Assembly: GCF_000635915.2 (NCBI RefSeq)
Contig: NZ_CP015614.1
Span: forward strand, 1,037,501-1,101,500
Direction of reading: 5' to 3'
From: Brevundimonas naejangsanensis
Lineage (GTDB): Bacteria > Pseudomonadota > Alphaproteobacteria > Caulobacterales > Caulobacteraceae
DNA: 64,000 nt
Position numbers and translations under genes: made by a program. Below are positions 18,688 through 30,680 of this stretch, in pieces. The first letter of the stretch is position 1; the number at the start of each line of letters is the position of its first letter. The notes beneath the pieces are model-generated. The model was not told where the DNA came from. It made no database searches and was given only the letters and a program-made list of their open reading frames with translations.

Positions 18688-20088
18688 TCAGGCCGCTGCT
18701 CGTCCAGCGTCGGGATAGGGGTCAGGAACGATGATCAGTTCTATATCGTCCTGATGCGGGGTCTTGTCCCAGCGGTGCGGTTCCAGCGCCAGCCGGACGG
18801 CGGCGTGCATGAAGGCCAGGCTCAACAGGAACCAATAAGGCAGGGAGGCCGCCATATCGAGCGGGCCATAGGGCGTCCCGGCGATCCGCGCGCCGCGGTA
18901 TTTGGTGATCCAGGCGGCTGCGACCCCCACGATCAGCACCGCCCATCCCAGAACGGAAAGGGACGGCAGTTGCCGGTCCATGGCCGACATCAGGCAAACC
19001 ACGGCGACCCAGGCCATGCAGCCGGCATGGACCGCCGCCGATCCCAGGCCGGCGCCGATGGTCATGATCAACGCCGCCCAGCCGCGCCAGCCCATTCCCT
19101 CGGTCCAGCGCGTGTGCACCGCCAACGTCTGCAGATAGCCTTTCAGCCAGCGCGTCCGCTGCGGCAGCCAAAGGCGCACCGGACCGGGCGGCGTCTCATA
19201 GGTGGGCCGGCTGATGACGCCCAGTCGATATCCGGCACGCCAGATCCTGAAGCCAAGATCGGCGTCCTCGGTCACGTTCCAGGAGTCCCACCCGCCTAGC
19301 GCCCTCAGCACCGAAACGCGGAAATGATTGCTGGTCCCGCCCAGCGGAAAGGGCAGGCCAAGCCGAACCATGGCGGGCAGGGTGATCTCGAACAGGGCGG
19401 CGTATTCGGCGGCGAATTGGCGGTCGAGCAGGGGGTGAGGGCTGGTCTTCTGGCGACTGCGGATGCGCAGCGGAGCCTGAACGCAGGCCAGGCTGTCGCC
19501 CTCATCGCGAAACTTCATCGCCGCTTCCTTCAGTTGCAGCGGATCGGGGTCGTCTTCCGCGTCGTAGATGGTCAGGAAGTCGCCGGTCGCTCGCGCCAGG
19601 GCGTAGTTCAACGCGCGTGGCTTGGTCTTCGGCGTGCCGGGCGGCACCACCAGCACGCTCAACCAGTCGGGCAGCTCCAGCTGCGACGCTGCGGCGATCG
19701 TGGCGTGATCATCCGCTTCAAGCGCCAGGAAGCCTTGCAGGCGGTCACGGGGATAATCGATCTCATCCAGTCGCTCGACCAGATGGGGCAATATCTGCGC
19801 CTCGTGATAAAGCGCAGCTACGACGGTGTAGCGGGGCCAGTCCTCATGACGCCAACTGGAAGACAGGGCCGCCCTCGGCGCGCGGGCCTGAACCGCGATT
19901 AGGCCCAGCCGCCACGCCGCCAGCGCCAGAAAAGCGATCTGTGTCGATACGAGGAGCCATCCGGCCAGACGCGGCACAGCGGCGGCGCTGGTCATGCTCA
20001 GCGCCAGCGCGACGCCTATGGAGATCGCCTGAACGCGCGTCAGGGTGATGCGCGCTGACTCTGTCCTTGATTGTTGACAACCCACCAC
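18688..20088 (-). CDS. Membrane glycosyltransferase family 2 (XagB-like)
   Basis: This is a processive-type GT2 enzyme with an N-terminal hydrophobic pair (residues about 20-65) and a C-terminal membrane region (about 350-430). The cytoplasmic catalytic domain carries the DxD motif in FLTIYDAEDDPDPLQL, the acceptor-side EDADLGFRIW and the QRTRWLKG motif, as in cellulose/N-acetylglucosaminyl synthase relatives. Translation starts with GTG at 20086-20088 behind GAGGGC. No other polysaccharide genes lie beside it, so the product (surface polysaccharide or holdfast-like glycan) is unknown. It is divergent from the tetR gene. Confidence 0.88.
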   Translation of the reverse strand: MVGCQQSRTESARITLTRVQAISIGVALALSMTSAAAVPRLAGWLLVSTQIAFLALAAWRLGLIAVQARAPRAALSSSWRHEDWPRYTVVAALYHEAQILPHLVERLDEIDYPRDRLQGFLALEADDHATIAAASQLELPDWLSVLVVPPGTPKTKPRALNYALARATGDFLTIYDAEDDPDPLQLKEAAMKFRDEGDSLACVQAPLRIRSRQKTSPHPLLDRQFAAEYAALFEITLPAMVRLGLPFPLGGTSNHFRVSVLRALGGWDSWNVTEDADLGFRIWRAGYRLGVISRPTYETPPGPVRLWLPQRTRWLKGYLQTLAVHTRWTEGMGWRGWAALIMTIGAGLGSAAVHAGCMAWVAVVCLMSAMDRQLPSLSVLGWAVLIVGVAAAWITKYRGARIAGTPYGPLDMAASLPYWFLLSLAFMHAAVRLALEPHRWDKTPHQDDIELIIVPDPYPDAGRAAA

Positions 20089-20211
20089 GCCCTCGTCCGA
20101 TTTAACGCAATGTTAATATCATTGATATCCCAAAGCTTGGGTTTGGCTAGAGGGGTTGGTCGAGTTAACCTCGCCTCGGGACTCGGGTCCCTCGTTCAAG
20201 GAGCCAGTTGA

Positions 20212-20844
20212 TTGTCGATCTCCACGACTTCCACGTCGCGATCGAACCGCAAGGCCAAGGGAGACGGGCACGAACGCCGGGCCGAGATCCTGACGGCGGC
20301 CGAACGCATCTTTGTCGAAAGCGGCTACGACGGCGCCACGATCCGCAAGATCGCCGATGAGGTGGGCCTGTCCTCGACGGCGCTCTACATGCATTTCGCC
20401 GATAAGAGCGAAATCCTGAACGAGATTTGTAGGAATACCTTCGAAAGGCTGGCCGAGCGCAACCGCAGCATCCTGGCGGATACGGAACCCTCGCTGGCGC
20501 GCCTGCGCCGGATCGCCGAGAGCTATGTGGCTTTCGGCCTGGAGCATCCCAACGCCTACCGCCTCGCCTATCTCACGCCGACGGCCGAGACCCGCCACGG
20601 GGCCGAGACCATTGCGCAGAAGGCGGGAGGAGAATTGTTTGAGGCCGTGGTGTCAGTTGTCGAAGACGCCGTGGAGCAGGGCGTCCTGCGCGGGGACGCG
20701 CGGATACAGGCGCAGGTCATCTGGGCTTGCGTGCACGGTCTGGTCTCCTTGCTGATCACCAAGCCCTATTTCGACTGGGCGGACCGCGAGGTTTTGATCC
20801 GCACTCAGTTGGACGTGCTGTTCAATGGGCTGGCCGCCCGGTGA
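20212..20844 (+). CDS. TetR/AcrR-family transcriptional regulator
   Basis: This is a 210-residue regulator with an N-terminal HTH (about 25-70: RRAEILTAAERIFVESGYDGATIRKIADEVGLSSTALYMHFADKSEIL split over helices 1-4) and a C-terminal ligand domain of the WHG type (HPNAYRLAYLTP). The start is TTG at 20212, eight bases after AAGGAG at 20198-20203; an alternative in-frame ATG is not nearby. Its stop overlaps the GTG start of an ABC importer operon (GTGA), so it is probably co-transcribed with it and may control it. The ligand is unknown. Confidence 0.93.
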   Translation: MSISTTSTSRSNRKAKGDGHERRAEILTAAERIFVESGYDGATIRKIADEVGLSSTALYMHFADKSEILNEICRNTFERLAERNRSILADTEPSLARLRRIAESYVAFGLEHPNAYRLAYLTPTAETRHGAETIAQKAGGELFEAVVSVVEDAVEQGVLRGDARIQAQVIWACVHGLVSLLITKPYFDWADREVLIRTQLDVLFNGLAAR

Positions 20845-21638
20845 GGCGATGCTGCTGCGGACTCGTCCTCCTGATCACCGCAACCTTGGCGACCGCAACC
20901 CAGGCGCGGCCGCTGCGGGTGATGGCGTTGGATCAGTGCGCCGATCAGTTCGTCCTGGCCCTCGCGCCTGACGCGGAGCTCGCCCTGTCGCCGCGCGCCG
21001 ACGATCCCGATGCATGGATGCGACAGGCGGCGAATGGGCGGCGGATGGTTCGTCCGACCCTGGAGGCCGCGACAGGATTTCAGCCGGACGTGGCGGTTCG
21101 TTACTGGGGCGGCGATGCACGGCTTTTGAACGCGCTCGATCGGCGTGGAGTGCGCACGGTCGGCATCGACGACGCCACGGACATGGAGGGAATCAAAGCC
21201 AACATCCGCAAGGTGGCGGCCGCACTGGATCGCCGCGCGCGCGGCGAGGCCCTGATCCGCCAAATGGAGACGCGGCTGACGCAGGCGTCGGGCGCGGGGC
21301 GGGGGCGGGCGGCTGTCTATGTCACGGCCAGCGGCTTCACCAGCGGGCCGGGCTCGCTGATGGACGCCATCCTGCGCGCGGCCGGGTTCCGCAACGGGGT
21401 GATTCAGCCCGGCTATCAGCCGCTGGGGCTGGAGCGGGTGCTGCTTTCGCCGCCTGCGCTGTATGTGAAGGGATTCTTCGACCTGGCGCGGTCGGACTGG
21501 CGCGGCGCCGGGCGCCATCCAGTCATGCGCCGGGCGACAGCGGAACGCACGGCGGCCAGCCTGCCCGGCGCGGCCCTGACCTGTCCCGCGTGGTTCGCGG
21601 CGGACGCAGCTGCTCTGCTGGCGGAGCAGGCGAAATGA
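20841..21638 (+). CDS. BtuF/FecB-like periplasmic substrate-binding protein
   Basis: This is the periplasmic binding component of an iron-siderophore, heme or cobalamin importer. The GTG start at 20841 overlaps the tetR stop by four bases and gives a signal peptide (VRRCCCGLVLLITATLATATQA). The TroA-fold body starts PLRVMALDQCADQFVLALAPD and includes RGVRTVGIDDATDMEGIKANIRKVA and GFTSGPGSLMDAILRAAGF. The cysteines near the N-terminus do not form a proper lipobox. It forms an overlapping three-gene set with permease and ATPase genes; the substrate cannot be assigned from sequence. Confidence 0.85.
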   Translation: MRRCCCGLVLLITATLATATQARPLRVMALDQCADQFVLALAPDAELALSPRADDPDAWMRQAANGRRMVRPTLEAATGFQPDVAVRYWGGDARLLNALDRRGVRTVGIDDATDMEGIKANIRKVAAALDRRARGEALIRQMETRLTQASGAGRGRAAVYVTASGFTSGPGSLMDAILRAAGFRNGVIQPGYQPLGLERVLLSPPALYVKGFFDLARSDWRGAGRHPVMRRATAERTAASLPGAALTCPAWFAADAAALLAEQAK

Positions 21639-22624
21639 CCGGCGCCGCGAGACTGAATATCGGCCTGGGTTTGGCCCTGGTCGCCGCGCTCGGCGTGGCG
21701 GTGACCCTGGGAGAAACCGCTTTCAGCGCGGGGCAGTACGCCGAGGGGTTTTCTAATCCTGCGTCCGGTCCGGGCGAGGTGCTGTGGTTGGTGCGGGCGC
21801 CGCGCGCGGTCTGCGCTCTGCTGGTCGGCGCGGCGCTCGGCCTGGCCGGGGCGGTGATGCAGGGACTGTTGCGTAATCCGCTGGCCGAGCCGGGGGTGCT
21901 GGGCGTGTCGGCGACCTCGGCTCTGGCCGCGGCGACCGCTATTGTTCTAGGGCTGGCCGCCATACCCGGCGCCGTCGAAAGCGCGGCCCTGTTCGGCGCG
22001 GCCGTCGGCGGCGGCCTGCTGATCGCCCTGGCGGCGCGGGTGCGAGCGCCTGAGGCGCTGATCCTGTTCGGCGTGGCCCTGTCCAGTTTCGCAGGCGCCC
22101 TGACGGCCCTGATCTTCAACCTGTCGCCCTCGCCGATCGCCTCGGCCGAGGTGATGAACTGGCTGCTGGGATCGGTCGAGAACCGCAGTTGGAACGATGT
22201 CGCCTGGGTGGCGCCGGCGCTTCTGATCTCGGCGTTTCTGGCGAGAAGCGCGTCGCCGGGGCTGAGGATGCTGACGCTGGGCGAGGAGGCGGCGCGGGCG
22301 TCCGGCCTGTCGATGGGGCGGATGCGAGTGCTGGCCCTGGCGGCGGCGTCGCTGGCCGCAGGCGCGGCGGTGGCCGTTGCCGGCGTCATCGGCTTCGTCG
22401 GCCTGGCGGCGCCGCATCTGGTGCGGGCGGCGGTTCGCGGCGATCCGGGACGGTTGCTGGCGCCCTCGGCTCTGGCGGGCGGCTTGATGCTGGTGCTGGC
22501 CGATCTTATGGCGCGGATGCTGCCGACGGATCAGGAGCTGAAGCTGGGGGTGTTCACCGCCCTGGTCGGCGCGCCGCTGTTCGCCCTGATCGCATGGCGG
22601 GCGGCGCGGGAGTGGCGGCTGTGA
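21635..22624 (+). CDS. BtuC/FecCD-family ABC transporter permease
   Basis: This is a 329-residue inner-membrane permease of the FecCD group. Signatures are RAPRAVCALLVGAALGLAGAVMQGLLRNPLAEPGVLGVS and the coupling region GFVGLAAPHLVRAAVRGDPGRLL read in parts. About ten hydrophobic segments are expected, two permease copies forming the channel. The ATG at 21635 overlaps the binding-protein stop (ATGA), and its stop overlaps the ATPase start (GTGA), indicating coupled translation of the importer. Confidence 0.94.
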   Translation: MTGAARLNIGLGLALVAALGVAVTLGETAFSAGQYAEGFSNPASGPGEVLWLVRAPRAVCALLVGAALGLAGAVMQGLLRNPLAEPGVLGVSATSALAAATAIVLGLAAIPGAVESAALFGAAVGGGLLIALAARVRAPEALILFGVALSSFAGALTALIFNLSPSPIASAEVMNWLLGSVENRSWNDVAWVAPALLISAFLARSASPGLRMLTLGEEAARASGLSMGRMRVLALAAASLAAGAAVAVAGVIGFVGLAAPHLVRAAVRGDPGRLLAPSALAGGLMLVLADLMARMLPTDQELKLGVFTALVGAPLFALIAWRAAREWRL

Positions 22625-23388
22625 GCGGGCTGCTGGAGCTTGAGAACGCCCACGCGCGCCTCGGCGGGGTCGAGGTTTTGAAAGGCGCGTCCTTCGTTGT
22701 CCGGCCAGGCGAAGTCGTCGCCCTGTGCGGACCGAACGGGGCGGGCAAGTCGACGGCGGTTCGCGCCGCCCTTGGCTTGGCCCCGCTGACCGAAGGGACC
22801 GCTCGTCTGGGCGACCACGAGGCCCGACGCCTGTCGGAACGCCAGCGCGGCGAGCGCGCGGCCTATCTGCCGCAGGACCGTTCCATCGCCTGGAACCTGC
22901 CGGCCGTCGAGGTGGCGGCGCTGGGCGCGCCTTTTCTGACCGGGGGGGCGGCTCTCGAGCGCGCCCGCGCCGCGTTGGACGAGGTCGGCGTCGGCCATCT
23001 GGCCGATCGCGGCGTGGCCGATATGTCGGGCGGCGAACGCGCACGCGTGCTTCTGGCCCGCGCCCTGACGGTTCCGGCGCCTCTCTTGGTCGCCGATGAG
23101 CCGATCGCCGGTCTGGACCCGGACGCCCAGCTGCTGGTGCTGGAGCGGCTGCGCGCGCGCGCCGACGCAGGGCGCGGGGTCCTGGTCAGCCTGCACGACC
23201 TCAGCTTGGCGGCGCGTTTCGCCGATCGGGTCGTGGTGCTGGACCAAGGGCGCACGGCGGCGGAAGGCGCGCCGACCGAGGCCCTGTCGCCCAGCATCCT
23301 GAAGACCGTCTTCAACCTCGACGCCGTATGGCTGGAGGCGTCAGAGGGGCCGTGGCTAGCGGCCCGTCGCGCGTCACATCACGGCTGA
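22621..23388 (+). CDS. BtuD/FecE-like ABC transporter ATP-binding protein
   Basis: This is the ATPase of the importer. The GTG start at 22621 has GGGAG upstream and overlaps the permease stop; another GTG at 22612 is possible. Motifs are Walker A CGPNGAGKST, signature MSGGERARVLLARAL, Walker B LLVADEPIAGLD and switch His in VSLHDLSLAARF. The length is 255 residues, normal for the class. The gene end overlaps the end of the converging lytic transglycosylase gene by ten bases. Confidence 0.95.
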   Translation: MSGLLELENAHARLGGVEVLKGASFVVRPGEVVALCGPNGAGKSTAVRAALGLAPLTEGTARLGDHEARRLSERQRGERAAYLPQDRSIAWNLPAVEVAALGAPFLTGGAALERARAALDEVGVGHLADRGVADMSGGERARVLLARALTVPAPLLVADEPIAGLDPDAQLLVLERLRARADAGRGVLVSLHDLSLAARFADRVVVLDQGRTAAEGAPTEALSPSILKTVFNLDAVWLEASEGPWLAARRASHHG

Positions 23389-25427
23389 TAGGCGCGCGGT
23401 CCGGCGTTCGGCGGCGTGCCGCGCGCCAGGTCCGCCGACGGCGTCAGCGGGGCAGAGCCGCCGTTCAGCCGGGCGCGATAGACCTGCATGTTCTCCATCA
23501 CCCGCATCATGTAGTTGCGCGTCTCGGTGAAGGGGGCGCACTCGATGAAGTCGATGGGATCGACCTGGGCCTGACGCGGGTCGCCGCAGCGGGCGGTCCA
23601 CTGCGGCGGACGGGCCGGTCCGGCGTTGTAACCGACAGAGGCCAGCAAGGGCGATCCGCCGAAGTTGTTGATCAGCTCGCCCAGGTGATAGCTGCCCAGG
23701 GTCATGTTGATCTCCGGGTCCCAGAGCTGCTCTGAGTTGAACGAGCGGCCCATGCGACGCGCCACGCCCTGCGCCGTCGCGGGCAGAAGCTGCATCATGC
23801 CGCGCGCATCGGCGTGCGAACGGACCAGCGGATCGAAGCTGGATTCCTGACGGGTAATGGCCAGGGCGAACTCGTTCGGCGCCATGCCCGCGACCTGTTG
23901 CGGCAACTGAATCGGATACATCCGCTCGGGCATGACGAAGCCGCGCTGGCTGGCGGCGCGACCGACCATCATCGAGCCGAACTGGTCGCCATAGCCCTGC
24001 ATCAGGTCGAACAGCTGCGCCAGGTCGTAGGGCGACGGCAGGGTATCATCCAGATGATAGGCGAACACCCGCATCAGCGTCTTCTCGCCGATCTGGCCCA
24101 GGATGCGGGTGGCCCGCACCACTTCATTGCCCTCGAAGCGGTTGACGTCTTCCGGCGCCGGCGCCGGTTCGCCCGGCAGGGTCAGGGTCGTCGCCCCGGC
24201 CTTTTCCGCCGCCAGCTGGCCATAGAAGGTCTGCCAGTGCTCGGCGCCCGCCTGATACCAGCGCTGGGCGCCCTCGCGGTCGCCGCGCGCCTCGGCCGCC
24301 CGGCCCAGCCAGTACAGGGCGCGCCCTTGCGTGATCGGGGTCGAGGAGGCGTTGCGCAGGGCCTCGAAATGCTGGGCCGCCGTGGCCGGATCATTGAGCT
24401 TGGTCAGGGCCACCCAGCCGGCGAAGAACTCGGCGTCGACCTTGCGCTCGCCCGAGGGGAAGCCGTGGCCGTTCATGGCGGCGTAGGCGGCGCGCGCGTC
24501 GCCCTGCTGCAGGGCGTCCAGGAAGTAGTTGCGGCGTTCGCTCCACAGGGTGTTCTGACCGTCCGCGTGCGACGGCGCGGCGGGCAGGGCCGACAGGAGC
24601 GGGAAGGCTTCGGACTGGCGCCCGGCCGAGCGCAGCAGGCGCACCCGCTCGAGCACCACGGCCGGGTCGTTGGCCTGCGAAGGCGACAGACCGCCGACGA
24701 TGGCGTCGGGGGCGTAGGCGGTCCGAAGCGCCATCACCGTGTTGGCGATCGTCTGACGGTCGGCCGGGACCAGGGCGACCATGGCGCGCGTCGCCGGGCC
24801 GTGCGGCCCCAGCAGCAGCATGTTCAGCCGCGCCACATGATCGTCGCTGGTCAGCCACCCGCTCCAGCGCGAATAGATGCGGCTTTGCTGAGCTTCCTCA
24901 AAGCTCTGGGTGCGCCACCAGTCGCGAATCAGCGCCTGGGCCTCCTGGCGGCGGCCGGTCTGCTCCAGCGCGCCGGCCAGGGCGATGGCGCCCTGGGCCG
25001 TGGTCGGGGCGGTCCCGTTGAAGAAGGCGATGACGGCGTCCGGCGACTGGCCAGCCATGTCCAGCGCTCGCTCGCCGGCTGCTCTGCGCGATTCGCCGCG
25101 CGGCCAGTTCGCCAGGTCGGTCTGCGCCCGCGCCAGGTCGCTGTAGGACATCTGCCTGTCAGAGGTGTCGACCAGCGCCCACTCGACCAGCTTGCGCGCC
25201 GAGGGGTCGGAAATCCGGGCCATGACGGCCTGCGTGCCGACCACGTCGCGGGCTCGCGCGGCGGTCAGTCCCTGCTGCACCAGGGCGGCGTCCTGGCTGC
25301 TGATGATTCCGCCCTGGCTGGCGGAGTAGGGGGCAGGCGTGCTGTTCAGCACGTCCTGAGCCGGGGGAGTCAGAATCGCCAAGGCGGCGGCCACGGTCGT
25401 CGCGATCATTAGATATCTGATCCTCAT
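23379..25427 (-). CDS. Soluble lytic murein transglycosylase (Slt-type)
   Basis: This periplasmic enzyme cleaves peptidoglycan glycan strands to 1,6-anhydro-muropeptides. The 682-residue protein has a signal peptide or anchor ([19 protein letters not shown]), a long alpha-helical superhelix like the U and L domains of Slt70 (about 40-500) and a C-terminal SLT domain. The catalytic Glu528 lies in [10 protein letters not shown], followed by [16 protein letters not shown] and [13 protein letters not shown]. anmK, which recycles anhydro-MurNAc, is 8 kb away. It is divergent from dapA. Confidence 0.93.
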   Translation of the reverse strand: MRIRYLMIATTVAAALAILTPPAQDVLNSTPAPYSASQGGIISSQDAALVQQGLTAARARDVVGTQAVMARISDPSARKLVEWALVDTSDRQMSYSDLARAQTDLANWPRGESRRAAGERALDMAGQSPDAVIAFFNGTAPTTAQGAIALAGALEQTGRRQEAQALIRDWWRTQSFEEAQQSRIYSRWSGWLTSDDHVARLNMLLLGPHGPATRAMVALVPADRQTIANTVMALRTAYAPDAIVGGLSPSQANDPAVVLERVRLLRSAGRQSEAFPLLSALPAAPSHADGQNTLWSERRNYFLDALQQGDARAAYAAMNGHGFPSGERKVDAEFFAGWVALTKLNDPATAAQHFEALRNASSTPITQGRALYWLGRAAEARGDREGAQRWYQAGAEHWQTFYGQLAAEKAGATTLTLPGEPAPAPEDVNRFEGNEVVRATRILGQIGEKTLMRVFAYHLDDTLPSPYDLAQLFDLMQGYGDQFGSMMVGRAASQRGFVMPERMYPIQLPQQVAGMAPNEFALAITRQESSFDPLVRSHADARGMMQLLPATAQGVARRMGRSFNSEQLWDPEINMTLGSYHLGELINNFGGSPLLASVGYNAGPARPPQWTARCGDPRQAQVDPIDFIECAPFTETRNYMMRVMENMQVYRARLNGGSAPLTPSADLARGTPPNAGPRAYQP

Positions 25428-25523
25428 TCATCTTTGGTTGCGGCCAGGCGGCGGGCAACCTACCCTTTGCCGATTAGTGACGGGCGGACCGCCGCCCATT
25501 CTCCGCGCAGGTATGTTGTTCCC

Positions 25524-26408
25524 ATGACCGCCCCCTTGTTCAAGGGCGTGATCACCGCCCTGATCACACCTCTTCGTGACGGAAACGTGGACGAGGCCGC
25601 TTTCGAGCGCCTGTTGGAGCGCCAGATCGCCGCTGGGGTTCACGGCGTCGTGCCGATGGGCACCACGGGCGAGAGCGCCACCCTGCATCTGGATGAGCAC
25701 AAGCGCGTGGTCGAACAGTGCGTCGCCATCGCCGCTGGTCGCATCCGCGTCATCGCCGGGGCGGGCTCGTCCGCCACGGACAAGGCGATCGACCTGACCC
25801 GTTTCGCCAAGACGGTCGGCGCCGACGGCGCCCTGGTCGTGACCCCCTATTACAACCGCCCGTCGCAGGTCGGAATGCAGGCGCATTTCGAGGCGGTGGC
25901 GGACGCCGTGCAACTGCCGATCCTGCTCTACAACGTGCCGGGGCGTACGGGGGTGGACCTGTCGAACGAGACGGTGGCGGCCCTGGCGGCGCATCCGAAC
26001 ATCGTCGGCATCAAGGACGCCAGCGCCGATGTGGCGCGGGCCAGCTGGATGCGGGCCAATATCGACGGCGCCTTCGACCTGATCTCGGGCGATGATTCCA
26101 GCTATCTTGGCTATGCCGCGCACGGCGGCGTCGGCGTCATTTCCGTGACCTCTAACGTCGCGCCTGAGGCGATGGTCGCCCTGCATGACGCCATCCAGGC
26201 CGGGGATTTCGCCGCCGCGCGCTCGTGGCAGGAACGGCTGATCGGTCTGCACAAGGCGCTGTTCCTCGACAACTCGCCGTCCCCGACCAAATACGCCCTG
26301 GCTAAGATGGGCCTGTGCACGCAAGAGGTTCGCCTGCCGCTGTCGCTGACGGCCGACGCGGTGCGGCCCGCCATCGACGAGGCGCTGGCCGCCGCTGGAG
26401 TCGCCTGA
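25524..26408 (+). CDS. dapA: 4-hydroxy-tetrahydrodipicolinate synthase
   Basis: DapA condenses pyruvate and aspartate semialdehyde, the first committed step to diaminopimelate and lysine. The 294-residue protein starts [16 protein letters not shown]; the frame is open upstream but this start fits the family. The Schiff-base lysine is Lys164 in IVGIKDAS, the GTTGE motif is at 46-50 and Tyr136 lies in YNVPGRTG. It shares one base with smpB (TGATG), so the two are one operon. Confidence 0.97.
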   Translation: MTAPLFKGVITALITPLRDGNVDEAAFERLLERQIAAGVHGVVPMGTTGESATLHLDEHKRVVEQCVAIAAGRIRVIAGAGSSATDKAIDLTRFAKTVGADGALVVTPYYNRPSQVGMQAHFEAVADAVQLPILLYNVPGRTGVDLSNETVAALAAHPNIVGIKDASADVARASWMRANIDGAFDLISGDDSSYLGYAAHGGVGVISVTSNVAPEAMVALHDAIQAGDFAAARSWQERLIGLHKALFLDNSPSPTKYALAKMGLCTQEVRLPLSLTADAVRPAIDEALAAAGVA

Positions 26409-26878
26409 TGGCCGCCGACGCCCCCAAACAGAAGACCATCGCCGAAAACCGACGCGCGCGCTTCGACTACTTCCTCGAAGATCATATCGAAGCCGGGCTC
26501 CAGCTGCGGGGCACCGAGATCAAGGCTTTGCGCGACGGCCGGGCCAATATCGCCGAGAGCTATGTCTCGCCCGAGGGGCGCGAGATGGTGCTGATCAACG
26601 CCGACATCCCGCCCTATAAGATGGCGAACCGCTTCAACCATGAGCCGCGCCGTCACCGTAAGCTGCTGCTGCACCGCAAGCAGATCGACAAGCTGATCGG
26701 CGCAGTCCAACGCGAAGGGCGCACCATCGTCCCTGTGCGCCTCTATCTGAATGAGGCGGGCAAGGCGAAGCTGGAGATCGCCCTGGCCAAGGGCAAGAAA
26801 CTGCATGACAAACGCGAGACGGCGGCCGAGCGCGACTGGCAGCGCGACAAGGCGCGCCTGCTGCGCGACAAGGGATAA
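26408..26878 (+). CDS. smpB: SsrA-binding protein SmpB
   Basis: SmpB binds tmRNA and delivers it to stalled ribosomes for trans-translation. The 156-residue product has [22 protein letters not shown], the OB-fold signature [18 protein letters not shown] and the C-terminal tail [23 protein letters not shown] that mimics codon-anticodon pairing. The start overlaps the dapA stop by one base. dapA-smpB is a common alphaproteobacterial pair. No ssrA gene was seen nearby. Confidence 0.97.
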   Translation: MAADAPKQKTIAENRRARFDYFLEDHIEAGLQLRGTEIKALRDGRANIAESYVSPEGREMVLINADIPPYKMANRFNHEPRRHRKLLLHRKQIDKLIGAVQREGRTIVPVRLYLNEAGKAKLEIALAKGKKLHDKRETAAERDWQRDKARLLRDKG

Positions 26879-26931
26879 GTGCGGTTCCGCTTTGCGCGCC
26901 GCGCGACGCGCGATAAACGAGCGATGATGGG

Positions 26932-29370
<2,439 letters not shown>

Positions 29371-29393
29371 GGCTCTAGGTAAGCCATCAACCC

Positions 29394-29422
29394 GGCGCGC
29401 CTGCTTTCAGGCGCGCCGTTTC
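29394..29422 (+). terminator. Terminator after the PBP1A gene
   Basis: GGCGCGCCTG (29394-29403) pairs perfectly with CAGGCGCGCC (29408-29417) over a CTTT loop, followed by a short GTTTC tract. It separates the PBP1A gene from prfB. Confidence 0.75.
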
Positions 29423-29494
29423 ACCTGTCCTTCCCTATCGGACGCGCGTCGCGCGGTCCTGGTTGCGGGGGACTTCCGTTCGCAGGAGTTTGCG

Positions 29495-30608
29495 ATGAGA
29501 TCGGATGTCGAGGCCATGAAGGCCGACATCGAGCAGAGCGTCGCTCTGCTCAGGAGGCGACTTTGACTGGGATGTCGCTCTAAGAAAGCTCGATGAGCTG
29601 AACGCGCGGGTCGAGGATCCGACGCTGTGGGACAATCCCGAACAGGCCCAGGCCGTCAGCCGCGAACGCTCGCGTCTGGAAGTTCAGGTCAACGCCGTCA
29701 AGGAGATGGAGCAGGGTCTCGAAGACGGGATCATGCTGGCCGAAATGGCGGACGAAGAGGGCGACGAAGCCACCCTCGAAGAAGCGCGTGAACAGCTGAA
29801 GTCCATCAAGGACCGTGCCGCGCGCGCCGAACTGGAAGCCCTGCTGTCCGGCGAGGCTGACGGCAACGACGCTTATCTGGAGGTCAACTCCGGCGCGGGC
29901 GGCACCGAGTCCAACGACTGGGCGGGCATTCTGCTGCGGATGTACAGCCGCTGGGCGCGCTCGCACGGCTATGAGGTCGAGCTTCAGGAAGAAGAGTCCG
30001 GCGAACAGGTCGGCATCAAGTCGGCGACCCTGCTGATCTCCGGACCTAACGCCTATGGCTGGCTGAAGTCCGAATCGGGCGTCCACCGTCTGGTGCGCAT
30101 CAGCCCCTATGATGCGGCGGCCAAGCGGCACACGTCGTTCGCCTCGGTCGGGGTCTCGCCCGTCGTCGACGACAGCATCGAGATCGAGATCAACCCGTCG
30201 GACGTGCGCACGGACACCTATCGCGCATCGGGCGCGGGCGGTCAGCACGTCAACAAGACGGACTCGGCGGTGCGTCTGACCCACATTCCGACCAATACCG
30301 TGGTCGCCTGTCAGGCGGGCCGCTCGCAGCACCAGAACCGCGACCAGGCCTGGAAGATGCTGCGCGCGCGTCTGTACGAGCTTGAGCTTCAGAAGCGTGA
30401 GGCTGCGGCCCAGGCTCTGGCTGACGCCAAGACGGACATCGGTTGGGGCCACCAGATCCGATCCTATGTCCTGCAGCCGTATCAGATGGTGAAGGACCTG
30501 CGCACCGAGGTCGAAACCTCGGACACGCAAGGCGTTCTGGACGGCGACCTGGACCAGTTCATGGGCGCGGCGCTGGCGGCTCGGGTGGGCGAAACCCGCG
30601 AGGGCTGA
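29495..30608 (+). CDS. prfB: Peptide chain release factor 2, with programmed +1 frameshift
   Basis: RF2 ends translation at UGA and UAA. Frame 1 runs from ATG at 29495 for 23 codons to an in-frame TGA at 29564-29566; the rest of the protein is in the +1 frame from 29565. The slip site is AGGAGG (29552-29557) then CGA CTT TGA C, the conserved RF2 autoregulatory site in which scarce RF2 favours shifting. After the shift the protein reads [23 protein letters not shown], then the recognition tripeptide region [15 protein letters not shown] and the GGQ loop [18 protein letters not shown] instead of the textbook SPF is seen in the recognition loop. Confidence 0.97.
29552..29567 (+). promoter_or_regulatory. 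RF2 programmed frameshift site
   Basis: AGGAGG acts as an internal Shine-Dalgarno element three bases before CTT, followed by the in-frame TGA and C. Slippage of the CTT-decoding tRNA into TTT moves the ribosome to the +1 frame and restores full-length RF2. Confidence 0.95.
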
Positions 30609-30629
30609 CCCGCCTGACCGGTGCATAAA

Positions 30630-30657
30630 AAAGGGCGGCCTTTGCGGGCCGCCCTTT
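30630..30657. terminator. Bidirectional terminator between prfB and the bactofilin gene
   Basis: AAAGGGCGGCC at 30630-30640 pairs perfectly with GGCCGCCCTTT at 30647-30657 over a six-base loop, with A-rich sequence on the left and T-rich on the right. It serves both converging genes. Confidence 0.9.
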
Positions 30658-30680
30658 CTCGTTGTCAGCACTCGCGCCGA

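Noticed and set aside
20089..20211. Cobalamin riboswitch or Fur box ahead of the TetR-importer operon
   Set aside because: No riboswitch-like conserved blocks and no clear Fur palindrome were recognised in the 120-bp gap.
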